From contig DRPG01000449.1 of assembly GCA_011376105.1 (NCBI GenBank), positions 1 to 33,165 of the forward strand: DNA of 33,165 nt. The letters run 5' to 3'. This DNA comes from Deltaproteobacteria bacterium (GTDB lineage: Bacteria > Myxococcota_A > UBA796 > GCA-2862545). This document shows, piece by piece, positions 20,827 to 29,739 of this stretch (its first letter is position 1; each line of letters begins with the position of its first letter). The notes beneath the pieces are model-generated. The model worked only from the letters and a program-made list of their open reading frames with translations. It ran no database searches and was not told where the DNA came from. Made by a program: the position numbers and the translations under genes.

Positions 20827-23800
20827 GCGGGTAGGTGCGGGGTAGGCCTCGAGGGAGTCTTCGATCAGCTCGATCATCGGCTGGAGATCGAACCGTCGCG
20901 CGTCCTCGAGGGCGGCATGGAGTTGGGCGCGCCCCTCGACGATCCGATCGTGCTCGAGCAGCCACCGGCCCGCCAGCCAGCCCCCCGAGGTCGTGACCTC
21001 CTGATCCCCGAGGGCCCTCGCCCTCGCCGCGGCCGCCTGGATGGCGTCGACACCGGCCCGGCCCGCGTTGGCGTCGAGGTAGGCGAGGTAGACGTCGTTG
21101 AGGACCACCCCCCGATCCCAGCCGACCTCGCTGGCCAGCTCGCGGCTTCGCTGGAACGCGACCCAGGCCCGGGCTGGATCCCCCTTCTGGAAGTGCACAT
21201 CGCCGATGTTGTGGTGGTTGATCACCACCCCGCGGGTGTACCCGATGCCCTGGCGGACCGCCAGCGCCGCCCGGTAGAACGCCAGGGCCTCGTCGAGGTG
21301 CCCCGCCCAGGCGTGCAGCAGGCCGATGTTGTTCAGCACCCGCCCCTCGAGGATCCGATCCCCTGCCTCCCGCACGGTGACCAGGGCACGCTCGAGCAGC
21401 TCCTGGGCGCGCTCGTGATCGCCGCCCCGCAGGTGGCGGTTGGCCAGGCCGATCTCACAGCGCGCCACCGCGACCAGATCGCCCCGGGCCAGATCGATGG
21501 CCTGCTCCCACAGCTCCTCGGCCTTGTCGTGCTGGCCCTGATCGTAGGCCAGCGTCGCGGAGGCCTCGAGCGCCTCGCGCTCGAGCTCGGGATCGTCCTC
21601 GTTGCGCAGCATCACCCGGGCCTGGGACAGGTGGGCGTCGGCCAGGGCGACCCGGCCCTGCTGGACGTAGCCCCGGCCCAGGGCCACGTGTGCCCTCGCC
21701 TCGATCCAGGGCAGGCCCGCCTCGCTTGAGATATCGAGCGCGAGCTGGAGCCTGCGCCGCCCCTCGGCGAGCTCCCCCATCAGCGTGCTGACCGAGCCCA
21801 GGCGGAGATTGAGCATCGCCTCGCCCTGGACGCGGGCGTCCCAGTCGTCGGGGTTGCGATCGGCCCGGGCGAGGTGCTCGAGGCCGGAGAGGTAGCAGTG
21901 CCGGGCGCGCTCAAGGAACTGCTTGCCCTCCAGCGCGCTGCCGGCGCGGAACGCATACCGGGCGGCGTCGATCGGCCGCCCGCCCTCGGCGCAGTGGCTC
22001 ATCAGGGCCTCGAGGTGGGGCTCGAGCCTGTCCTCGTGCAGCTTCTCCAGCGCAGCGGCGATCAGGCGGTGGTAGTCCCTGCGCTGGATCCCCATCGTGC
22101 CCCGCAGGGCCGCCTCCCGGACCAGCTCTGAGGAGAACGCCCACTCCTCGGGGCTCTCCCGGGTGACCAGCCCGTGGGCCAGTAGATCGAGGGCCAGGGG
22201 GGTTGGATCGAGGCCCGCGGCCTCGGCCAGCAGGGGGAGGGTGAACACGGGCCCCGCCACCGCGGCGAGCTGCAGCAGCCCCCGGGCCGCTGGATCCAGC
22301 GAGTCGATCCGGCTGGTGATCAGGGCCTGCAGCGTGTGGGGCAGCTCGCCCCGGACCCCGTCCACCAGGGTCGCGCGCCCATCGGCGATCTGGATCCGGC
22401 CGGTCTGGACCAGGTACTTGAGCATCTCCTCGAGGTACAGGGCGTTGCCCTCGGTGGTGCGCTCCAGCAGCGACAGCACGTCGGGGGCGACCTCGGAGAC
22501 GTCGAGCAGGCTGGCGGCGAGGCGCGCCTGTAGCTGCACGGGGAACGCCCCGAGCCGGACCGGACGACACACCTCCCCGAGGGTGGGGGACAGGGGGGGC
22601 AGGGCGGCGATCAACACCAGCACCGGCACGTCGGCCACGCTCCGGATCAGCCCGGCCAGATCGTGATCGGCGCCCCGGTACAGGTGGTGGGCCTCGTCCA
22701 GCGCGACGATCACCGGGCGATCCTCAGCGAGGCCCCGCAGCATCCGGCTGAGCGCCTCCCAGGCCGCGGATCGATCCGGGGCGTGCTTGGTGGACGCGCC
22801 GAGCAGGCCCCGGACGGTCTCGAGGTCCCGGACGCCGAGGCCCAGCTGGGACAGGCGCTCGACCTCGTCCAGCAGCCGCTGGGTCGAGGCCTCGGGATCG
22901 ACGCCTAGCACCGCGGCGATCAGATCCCGCAGGGGCTCCAGCGGGCGCTCGGAGGCCGCGGGGCAGCGGGCCCCGAGGAACAGGGTGCCCCGACGGGAGG
23001 CCAGGTCCCGGATCTCCCGGATCAGGCGGGACTTACCGGATCCGACGTCCCCGAGCAGGGCCAGGGCCACGCCCCGCTCGGAGGTGAGCTCCACCAGGGC
23101 GCTGCGCAGGATCTCGACCTCTGAGCCCCGCCGCAGCCAGACCCCCCGGTGGGTGCCGCGCAGCCCGTGGCTCCGGGACTCGACCAGGTACGCCGGCAGA
23201 TCGGCGCGCCCCCCCCGGCAGGGCACGCCTGGACCCCGCCGGACGCGGAACGCGCCCTCGACCAGGCCCAGGACCCGCTCGGACACCAGCACCTGGCCAT
23301 GGTCCGCCACCGAGGACAGGCGTCGGGCCAGGCGGGTGGTGTCGCCCCGGGCGACGTAGCGGACCCGGCGGCCCACCTGCTGGATCGTGACCTCGCCGCT
23401 GTGCACGCCGATCGCCAGCTCCAGCGCCATGCCCTTGCGCCGCAGCGTGCCCACCCCCCGGACCAGCTGCATGGCGCACTCCAGCGCATGTGATGCGTCG
23501 TCGACCCGGGTTCGGGGGACGCCAAACAGCACGGTGATGTGATCGTCCACCGCGCGCTGGATGTGGCCCCCATGCCGATCGGTGATCTTCCGCATCCAGC
23601 GCAGGAGCTGGTATTTTCGCTTGACCAGCGTCTCGGGGGTGACCTGGGCGGACAGCTCGGTGAGCCCGTCGACGTCGACCATCACGACGACCACCGGGCG
23701 GCGCTCCCCCAGGGGGGCCTTGAGCCGGCCGGGCAGCGGCGTGGCTGCGTCCGCCCCCGGATCCGACGGAGAGGAGCGATCAGCGGGATCGAGGCGATCG

Positions 23801-24786
23801 ACGTCGGCCACCAGCTGCTGCAGCCGGAGCTCATCGAGGGTACGGTTGGCCTCCTCGGGGAACGCCGAGCGCACCAGGGCCGCGACCTCGGTCCGGCCCA
23901 CCCGGTGGCGGGCATGAAACAGCCAGGCGCGCAGATCCTCCTCGAGCAGCGCGGCCGAGGCGTAGCGATCGTCTGGATCCAGCGCCAGGGCCGCCTGCAG
24001 GATCTGCCACAGGCGCTCGTCGATCTCCACCCCGTGATCGGCGGGGTGGGACACCTTCGCTTCTCGGACGCTCTCGAGCTTGCGCGCTGGATCGGGATCC
24101 GAGAACAGGCGATGGCCGACGATCAATTCCCACAGCACGATCCCGGCGCTGAAGATGTCTGATCGGTGATCGATCGGATCGCCCCGGGCCTGCTCGGGGC
24201 TCATGTAGGCGTACTTGCCCCCCCCCGGACCCGGCCTACGGGCGGCGGGATCTGCGCCGACGCTGTTCACCAGCCGCGCGATCCCAAAGTCAACGATTTT
24301 TACCTCTCCGGCAAATGTGACCAGCACGTTATGGGGGGACACGTCGCGGTGGACCAGGCCCAGGGAGGTGCCGTCGGAGGCGGTGCGGGCGTGGGCGTAG
24401 GCCAGCCCCCGGCAGGCCTCGGCGATGATCGCCACCGCCACCGGCAGCCCGATCCGCTCTTCCTTGGCCCGGAGCTTCTTCACGAGCTGGGTCAGGTCCC
24501 GGCCGTGGAGGTGCTCCATCGCCATGTAGTGGGCCCCCGAGACCTTCCCCAGCTCGTAGACCTGCACCACGTTGGGGTGGTTGAGGTGCACCCCGATCTT
24601 CGCCTCGTTGATGAACATCTGGACGAAGCGTGGATCCTCAGCGAGCTCGGGACGGAGCCGCTTGATCACCAGCCGCTTCTGGAAGCCCGCCACCCCGAAG
24701 GATCGCGCGAGGAAGACCTCGGCCATGCCGCCGGTCGCGATGCGCTCGAGCAGCTCATACTTGCCGAACGGCGCCGGCAGCGGCAT
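20821..24786 (-). CDS. Ser/Thr kinase - class III cyclase-like - STAND ATPase - TPR signalling protein
   Basis: 1321 residues. The kinase (about 10-290) has GGMAEVF, Lys42, HRD at 146-148 with Ser150 in place of the usual Lys (HRDVSPHN, a common myxobacterial form), and Asp166-FG. A class III nucleotide cyclase-like domain follows (about 365-520). The two metal Asp are kept (Asp371 in VDVDGLT, Asp415 in VDDHITVLFG), but the Asn of NLAARL is Arg (GDTTRLARRL), so activity is uncertain. An AAA/STAND ATPase (about 565-850) has Walker A GDVGSGKS (Lys585) and Walker B VIVALDEAH (Asp697). TPR repeats fill about 950-1310. There is no membrane span. Such proteins are thought to integrate a signal through the TPR and ATPase parts and report by phosphorylation. 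GGGAGG precedes the start, and TAGGAT at 24813-24808 may be its -10. Confidence 0.9.
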   Translation of the reverse strand: MPLPAPFGKYELLERIATGGMAEVFLARSFGVAGFQKRLVIKRLRPELAEDPRFVQMFINEAKIGVHLNHPNVVQVYELGKVSGAHYMAMEHLHGRDLTQLVKKLRAKEERIGLPVAVAIIAEACRGLAYAHARTASDGTSLGLVHRDVSPHNVLVTFAGEVKIVDFGIARLVNSVGADPAARRPGPGGGKYAYMSPEQARGDPIDHRSDIFSAGIVLWELIVGHRLFSDPDPARKLESVREAKVSHPADHGVEIDERLWQILQAALALDPDDRYASAALLEEDLRAWLFHARHRVGRTEVAALVRSAFPEEANRTLDELRLQQLVADVDRLDPADRSSPSDPGADAATPLPGRLKAPLGERRPVVVVMVDVDGLTELSAQVTPETLVKRKYQLLRWMRKITDRHGGHIQRAVDDHITVLFGVPRTRVDDASHALECAMQLVRGVGTLRRKGMALELAIGVHSGEVTIQQVGRRVRYVARGDTTRLARRLSSVADHGQVLVSERVLGLVEGAFRVRRGPGVPCRGGRADLPAYLVESRSHGLRGTHRGVWLRRGSEVEILRSALVELTSERGVALALLGDVGSGKSRLIREIRDLASRRGTLFLGARCPAASERPLEPLRDLIAAVLGVDPEASTQRLLDEVERLSQLGLGVRDLETVRGLLGASTKHAPDRSAAWEALSRMLRGLAEDRPVIVALDEAHHLYRGADHDLAGLIRSVADVPVLVLIAALPPLSPTLGEVCRPVRLGAFPVQLQARLAASLLDVSEVAPDVLSLLERTTEGNALYLEEMLKYLVQTGRIQIADGRATLVDGVRGELPHTLQALITSRIDSLDPAARGLLQLAAVAGPVFTLPLLAEAAGLDPTPLALDLLAHGLVTRESPEEWAFSSELVREAALRGTMGIQRRDYHRLIAAALEKLHEDRLEPHLEALMSHCAEGGRPIDAARYAFRAGSALEGKQFLERARHCYLSGLEHLARADRNPDDWDARVQGEAMLNLRLGSVSTLMGELAEGRRRLQLALDISSEAGLPWIEARAHVALGRGYVQQGRVALADAHLSQARVMLRNEDDPELEREALEASATLAYDQGQHDKAEELWEQAIDLARGDLVAVARCEIGLANRHLRGGDHERAQELLERALVTVREAGDRILEGRVLNNIGLLHAWAGHLDEALAFYRAALAVRQGIGYTRGVVINHHNIGDVHFQKGDPARAWVAFQRSRELASEVGWDRGVVLNDVYLAYLDANAGRAGVDAIQAAAARARALGDQEVTTSGGWLAGRWLLEHDRIVEGRAQLHAALEDARRFDLQPMIELIEDSLEAYPAPTRA

Positions 24787-24902
24787 CGACCTCCCGACCT
24801 CAGCGGGATCCTAACGGATGTGGGGCGTGCTTGTCTGCCGGGGGTGGGTCTCGGCGTCCGTCCGTCGGGGGAGGGATGGGCTATCGTGCCCCGAGTCCGT
24901 TG

Positions 24903-26126
24903 ATGATCCAACCCCCCTCAGCCAGGAGCCTGCTCCTCGGCCTCTCGATCGTCTTGTCGGTCCTCGCCGCGGGGGCCGCTGGGTTCTTCCTCGGCTCGAG
25001 CCGTCCGCCTGCGCCGGCCTGGCCCACCTACGCTCCGATGTTCGATCGAGTCGCCCCGGTGGTGGTCAACGTGAGTGTGGAGGAGCCTGAGCTGCGCATC
25101 GGCAGCGGGTTCGCGGTGTCGGAGACCGAGGTGGTGACGTCCCGCCACCTGATCGTGGACGCGACCTCGGTGATCGTGCGGGACATCGGGGGCTGGGCGC
25201 TGCCCGCGGAGGTCGTCGGCACCGACGCCCGCACCGATCTGGCCCTGCTGCGGGTCCAGGACGGGGGGCTGCGGCCTGCGCGGCTGGGCCAGAGCAGCAG
25301 CCTCCGGGTCGGCGACACGGTGCTGGCGATCGGCAACCCCTACGGGTTGGGGCACTCGCTAAGCGTCGGTGTGGTCGGCCATCGGGGGCGGCGCAGGCTG
25401 TCCCCGGAGGTCGAGGGGGGCCCCCGGGTCGACTTCCTCCAGCTGTCCCTGCCGCTGAACCCGGGCAACAGCGGGGGGCCCTTGTTCGATCAGGAGGGGC
25501 TGGTGGTGGGGGTACTGTCGGGCACCCACGCCCAGGGCCAGGCGATCGCGTTCGCGGTGCCGATCGAGGTCTTGTCTGAGACCCTGCCCGCGCTGCGGCG
25601 GGGGGCACGGGTGAGCCGGGCGTTCCTCGGGATCCACACCCGGATGGACGGCCGGTCGGTGGTGGTGCGCTCGGTGATCCCCGCCAGCCCCGCGGACCGG
25701 GCGGGGATGCGGCCCGGAGACGCGATCAGCGCGATCGACGGGCAGCGGGTGGCCAGCCCCGAGACGGTGCAGGCGATCCTCGATCGGCTCTCGGGGGGCA
25801 GCCGGGTGTCGGTGCGGCTGCTGCGGGAGGGGCAGCTGCAGATCCTGGACGTGACCCTGGCGGACTGGGCCAGCCAGTCGGTGGTGGTCGGGGGCATGAC
25901 GCTCCGGCCCGCGCCGGGGACGGGGGGCGAGGTGGTGGCTGTCCGGCCCCGCAGCCGGGCTGAGCACGCCGGGGTGCGCGTCGGAGACGTGGTGCGCTCG
26001 GTCAACGGGGTGCCGGTGCGGGCACCCGCCGACATCAAGGCGCGTCTCAGCGGCGGCGCACCCTCCCAGCTCGATCTGATGCGCGACGGGGTGCCGCTGC
26101 AGCTGCAGCTCGAGGGGTCCGGTTGA
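24903..26126 (+). CDS. HtrA/DegP-type serine protease with two PDZ domains
   Basis: 407 residues from ATG 24903; ATG 24876 would add nine. A membrane anchor or signal (SLLLGLSIVLSVLAAGAAGFF, about 9-29) is followed by a trypsin-like domain with the triad His82 (TSRHLIVDA), Asp112 (ARTDLALLRV) and Ser190 (NPGNSGGPLF), all present. The His block reads SRHL rather than the common NNHV. Two PDZ domains follow (about 235-315 and 330-400). It should be a periplasmic quality-control protease. It is divergent from the multidomain kinase. A TATCGT box at 24882-24887 may be its -10. Its last 80 bases overlap the convergent lon gene. No clear ribosome site decides between the two starts. Confidence 0.92.
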   Translation: MIQPPSARSLLLGLSIVLSVLAAGAAGFFLGSSRPPAPAWPTYAPMFDRVAPVVVNVSVEEPELRIGSGFAVSETEVVTSRHLIVDATSVIVRDIGGWALPAEVVGTDARTDLALLRVQDGGLRPARLGQSSSLRVGDTVLAIGNPYGLGHSLSVGVVGHRGRRRLSPEVEGGPRVDFLQLSLPLNPGNSGGPLFDQEGLVVGVLSGTHAQGQAIAFAVPIEVLSETLPALRRGARVSRAFLGIHTRMDGRSVVVRSVIPASPADRAGMRPGDAISAIDGQRVASPETVQAILDRLSGGSRVSVRLLREGQLQILDVTLADWASQSVVVGGMTLRPAPGTGGEVVAVRPRSRAEHAGVRVGDVVRSVNGVPVRAPADIKARLSGGAPSQLDLMRDGVPLQLQLEGSG

Positions 26127-28434
26127 GCCGCTGGAGCCCCAGCGCCTCCTCGAGGACCTGCTCGATCCGATCGATGAACACGAACTCGAGATCGCCCTTG
26201 ATCTCGTCGGGGATGTCGGCGAGATCGTTTCGGTTGTGCTGGGGCAGCAGCATGATCCGCACCCCCGCCCGCCGGGCCGCCAGGGCCTTTTCCTTGATCC
26301 CCCCGACGGGCAGGACCTTCCCACGTAGGGTGATCTCTCCGGTCATCGCCAGTCGCTCCCGCACGGGCCGACCAGTGACCAGGCTGGCCAGCGCGGTCAC
26401 CATGGTGACGCCTGCGCTGGGCCCGTCCTTGGGGATCGCGCCGGCGGGCACGTGGAGGTGGAACTCAGCGTCGAACAGCTCGACGTCGATCCCGTAGTCG
26501 TGGCCATAGGCCCGCAGCCAGGACATCGCCGCCTCGGCCGACTCCTTCATCACCTCCCCCAGCGATCCGGTGAGCTTCATCGAGGCCTTGCCCGGCATCC
26601 GGGCGGCCTCGACGAACAAGATGTCGCCCCCGGCGGCGGTCCAGGCCAGGCCGATCACCACCCCGGGGTGGGGCTCGAGCTCGGCGAGCTCCTGGAAATA
26701 CCTCGGTGGACCGAGGTACTGCGGGAGCTGGTTCGCTCGGATCCGGACCTTCTTGACTCCGTCCTCCACCACCCGGCGCGCCACCTTCCGGTTCAGCCGC
26801 GCCAGCTGGCGCTCGAGCTCCCGCAGCCCCGCCTCTCGGGTGTAGTCCCGGATCGCCCGTTGGATCGCCCCGGTCTCGATCGAGATCTCGGCGGAGGACA
26901 GGCCGTGGTTCTGGGTCAGCTTGGGGATCAGGTGCTTGCGGCTGATCACCACCTTCTCTTCCTCGGTGTACCCGGGGATCTCGATGATCTCGAGGCGATC
27001 GAGCAGGGCCGGGGGGATGGGATCCATCAGGTTGGCGGTGGCGATGAACAAGACCTGGGACAGATCCACCGGCACGTCCAGATAGTGATCCACGAACGCG
27101 TTGTTCTGCTCGGGATCGAGCACCTCGAGCAGGGCGCTCGCTGGATCGCCGCGGAAGTCGTTGCCGACCTTGTCCAGCTCGTCGAGCACCAGCACCGGGT
27201 TGCGCGTCCCCGCCCGGATCAGGGCCCGCAGCAGCCGCCCGGGCAGCGCACCGACGTAGGTGCGGCGGTGGCCCCGGATCTCGGTCTCGTCCTTGACGCC
27301 GCCCAGCGCGATCCGGCCGAAGGAGCGGCCCAGCGCCTTGGCGATCGACATGCCCAGGCTGGTCTTGCCCACCCCGGGGGGGCCGACGAAGCAGAGGATC
27401 GGGCCCTTGGACTCGGGCGCGAGCTGGCGCACCGCGAGGTACTCGAGCAGGCGCTCCTTGACGAACTCCAGCCCGTGGTGATCGTGATCGAGCACCCGCT
27501 GGGCCTTCTTGAGCGAGGTGGTGTCGCTGGTGGACAGCCGCCAGGGCACGTCGCAGACGGTCTCGAGCCAGGTGCGGATGATGGTGTACTCGGCGCTGTC
27601 GGTGTGGACCCGGCGCAGGCGCTCCACCTCGCGCAGGGCCTCGGCCATGATCTCCTCGGGCATGCCCGCCTCCTGGATCCGATCCTCGAAGGTGGCTGCG
27701 TCGGCCTCGGCCCCCGATGCCTCCCCCAGCTCGGCCCGGATCGCCTTGAGCTGCTCCTTGAGGTGGTACTCCCGCTGAGAGTCGTCCATCGCGCGCTGGA
27801 CCCGGGCGTTGACGTCCGCGGCGATCTGCTGTCGGGCGACCTGGGTGACCAGGTGCAGCAGCGCCGTGTCGAGCCTCGCGTCCAGCACGTGCTGCTCCAG
27901 CAGGGCGATCTGCTCCGACAGCGGCGCGTCGGTGGTGGCCATCACCTGATCGGCGAGGTGGGACGGATCCTCGGGGGTGGGGGCGATGGTCCAGTGCTCG
28001 TGGGGCTGTAACCCTGCGTTCTGGGTGTGGGCCTGGTACAGATCGGCCAGCTCAGCGGCCACGGCCCCGAGCCGGGCGCTGTCGATCACCGCGTCCTCGA
28101 TCGGCTCGATCGCCACCACCGTGGCTCCCCCCACGATCGACAGGGTGTTGGTCCTGCGCACCCGCTCCACCCCCTCGACCAACACCCTGAGGGTGCCGTC
28201 GGGCAGCCTGGACAGGCGCAGGATCCGGCCCAGCACGCCGGTGGTGGACAGCACCGCGTGCAGTGGATCGTCTTCGTCGACGTCGAGCTGAGGCAGCATG
28301 ACGAAGGGCACCCCCTCGTCGAGGTGGCGCTCGATGGCGCGGATGGACGAGGGTCGCCCCACGGGCATGATCCGGATCATGCCAGGGAAGACCACCATGC
28401 CCCGAAGAGGCAGGGCCACAGGAAGGGGGGACAT
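26047..28434 (-). CDS. lon: ATP-dependent protease Lon
   Basis: 795 residues from ATG 28434, preceded by GGAG at five bases; the open frame extends 172 codons further up without Lon similarity. The N-terminal substrate domain (LPVALPLRGMVVFPGM) leads to a coiled region, the AAA+ domain (Walker A GPPGVGKTS, Lys357; LDELDKVG) and the C-terminal protease domain with Ser673 (KDGPSAGV) and Lys716 (GGIKEK). It is a cytoplasmic protease for damaged and regulatory proteins. The tail after EEALGLQ is an extra Arg/Ala-rich stretch of about 30 residues, coded in the DNA that overlaps the htrA 3' end. Myxobacteria often carry more than one Lon (LonV, LonD); which one this is cannot be decided here. Confidence 0.97.
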   Translation of the reverse strand: MSPLPVALPLRGMVVFPGMIRIMPVGRPSSIRAIERHLDEGVPFVMLPQLDVDEDDPLHAVLSTTGVLGRILRLSRLPDGTLRVLVEGVERVRRTNTLSIVGGATVVAIEPIEDAVIDSARLGAVAAELADLYQAHTQNAGLQPHEHWTIAPTPEDPSHLADQVMATTDAPLSEQIALLEQHVLDARLDTALLHLVTQVARQQIAADVNARVQRAMDDSQREYHLKEQLKAIRAELGEASGAEADAATFEDRIQEAGMPEEIMAEALREVERLRRVHTDSAEYTIIRTWLETVCDVPWRLSTSDTTSLKKAQRVLDHDHHGLEFVKERLLEYLAVRQLAPESKGPILCFVGPPGVGKTSLGMSIAKALGRSFGRIALGGVKDETEIRGHRRTYVGALPGRLLRALIRAGTRNPVLVLDELDKVGNDFRGDPASALLEVLDPEQNNAFVDHYLDVPVDLSQVLFIATANLMDPIPPALLDRLEIIEIPGYTEEEKVVISRKHLIPKLTQNHGLSSAEISIETGAIQRAIRDYTREAGLRELERQLARLNRKVARRVVEDGVKKVRIRANQLPQYLGPPRYFQELAELEPHPGVVIGLAWTAAGGDILFVEAARMPGKASMKLTGSLGEVMKESAEAAMSWLRAYGHDYGIDVELFDAEFHLHVPAGAIPKDGPSAGVTMVTALASLVTGRPVRERLAMTGEITLRGKVLPVGGIKEKALAARRAGVRIMLLPQHNRNDLADIPDEIKGDLEFVFIDRIEQVLEEALGLQRLNRTPRAAAAAAPRRASDRAGRVRRR

Positions 28435-28464
28435 CAGGACTCCGGTGGGGGGGGCCGATCCGAG

Positions 28465-28489
28465 GCGGCCCCGGACGCGAGGGGGCCGC
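28465..28489. other. 8-bp inverted repeat between the phosphoesterase gene and lon
   Basis: GCGGCCCC (28465-28472) and GGGGCCGC (28482-28489) pair around a 9-base loop in the 77-base gap upstream of lon. No T-run follows. It may terminate the upstream transcript, act as an attenuator or bind a regulator of lon. Confidence 0.35.
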
Positions 28490-28511
28490 ACGGACGCTGC
28501 TGCGGCGAGGG

Positions 28512-29714
28512 CTATCCGGCCTTGGCGGTGGGCGCCGCTTTGGCTGCCCCTGGGGAGGGCTCGGAGGGTTGGGTGCGCAGGTGCTTCGGCAGGGGCCGAA
28601 GCTGGGAGAGGTGCTGGTAGTCGCGGATGTAGCTCTCCCAGCCCCGGAGCCGACCCTTGCGCTCCTCCCCCTCGCGGAACCGGAAGAAGCCCATGTAGTG
28701 CTCGCGCCACCACTGCCAGAAGTCTTTCTCGTAGATCACGCCGTCGAGCAGAGGATCGTAGAGCTCCTGCTGGAAGGTGTGACCGGTGAGCCAGTCCCGG
28801 CAGGACCAGCGGCCGTCGTCGTAGATCACATAGTGGGACGAGGCAAAGGTCCAGGATCCAGTGTTCACGTAGTGCTTGCCCGGCGCCACCTCGACGATCC
28901 CCGGGAGGTGGGAGTGACCACAGACCACTGCGGACCAACGACCCGCGCACAGCAGCTCGCAGGCCGGGCGGAAGATCGCCATTGGATCGCCCATGTTCGA
29001 GCGCGCCCAGTAGGTCAGGTAGCGGTTGAGGCTCTCGGCTGAGCGTGGGAAGCCGATCCGGGCCATGCCCGAGGCATACGCGTTGGCCAGGGTCGCCACC
29101 TTGTGGGCCAGCCAGAACAGCAGCCGGTTAGAGCGGGTGTAGAACTCGCCCAGCGGGATCCGCAGCCAGGTGCCAAGCCAGCGCTCCACCAGGTGGTGGA
29201 CGTTGGTGGACCAGCCGTGGCCGTTGCCCATCGCGTCGCGCATGTAGGGATCGAACTGCCAGCCGTGCACGACCAGCACCTCGTCGTCACCGATGATCAG
29301 CTCGTCGCAGACCCGGAACTGCAGGATCTCGTGGAACAGGTTGATCTCGTAGTCGTGGTTGCCGATGACGTAGTACAGACGACCGTCCCTCGCCACACGG
29401 GACAGGGCCGAGAACAACTCCTGGTGAGCGCGGAGCACCCGGGTGAACAGCCACGCCTGGTGGAAGTCGATCGCGTCGCCCACGATGACGAGCACCCCGC
29501 CCTCGCGCTCGACCCGATCCACCAGCGCCATCAGGTGCCGATCCTTGCCGAAGAACGCGTCCGACGGGGTCGCGTCTCCGATGTGGAGATCGCTGATCAG
29601 CCAGATCGGGCGATCGGTGGGGAGATGTGCCACGACCGCGGGGCGACGGTTCCAGCCGGTGCTGGTCACGCCGCTGCCCTCGTGGGCGGGACGGATATGG
29701 GGGTGTCTGGACAT
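28512..29714 (-). CDS. Calcineurin-like metallophosphoesterase, LpxH-like
   Basis: 400 residues. The dimetal phosphoesterase motifs are all visible: ISDLHIGD (Asp42, His44), VGDAIDF, IGNHDYE, VVHGWQFDP and VCGHSHLPG, then NTGSW. The combination with LVVHGWQFDPYM and the helical insert resembles UDP-2,3-diacylglucosamine pyrophosphatases (LpxH), which act in lipid A synthesis at the inner membrane face. It is longer than LpxH (about 240 residues). It has a long helical middle (about 180-260) with amphipathic character and a charged C-terminal region. The substrate is therefore not certain. The start is 25 bases from the divergent engB start. lon lies downstream on the same strand. Confidence 0.83.
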   Translation of the reverse strand: MSRHPHIRPAHEGSGVTSTGWNRRPAVVAHLPTDRPIWLISDLHIGDATPSDAFFGKDRHLMALVDRVEREGGVLVIVGDAIDFHQAWLFTRVLRAHQELFSALSRVARDGRLYYVIGNHDYEINLFHEILQFRVCDELIIGDDEVLVVHGWQFDPYMRDAMGNGHGWSTNVHHLVERWLGTWLRIPLGEFYTRSNRLLFWLAHKVATLANAYASGMARIGFPRSAESLNRYLTYWARSNMGDPMAIFRPACELLCAGRWSAVVCGHSHLPGIVEVAPGKHYVNTGSWTFASSHYVIYDDGRWSCRDWLTGHTFQQELYDPLLDGVIYEKDFWQWWREHYMGFFRFREGEERKGRLRGWESYIRDYQHLSQLRPLPKHLRTQPSEPSPGAAKAAPTAKAG

Positions 29715-29723
29715 TGCAGATCA

Positions 29724-29733
29724 AGGATAGCGT
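29724..29733. promoter_or_regulatory. Overlapping divergent -10 candidates between engB and the phosphoesterase gene
   Basis: AGGATAGCGT holds TAGCGT on the plus strand (29728-29733), six bases before engB ATG, and TATCCT on the minus strand (29729-29724), nine bases before the phosphoesterase ATG. The two boxes share two bases. Both genes would then be transcribed leaderless. No -35 hexamers are recognisable. Confidence 0.4.
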
Positions 29734-29739
29734 GCCGGG

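Noticed and set aside
20821-24786. A complete active adenylate cyclase
   Set aside because: The domain is present, but the Asn used in transition-state stabilisation is Arg, so activity cannot be claimed; it is described as cyclase-like.
26452-28011. A 519-codon plus-strand frame inside lon
   Set aside because: It is antisense to the Lon AAA+ and protease domains, has no recognisable motif, and owes its length to GC-rich codon structure.
28435-28950. Upstream extension of the lon frame by 172 codons
   Set aside because: The extension is antisense-like Arg/Pro-rich sequence covering the phosphoesterase 3' end. ATG 28434 has a ribosome site and gives a normal Lon N-terminus.
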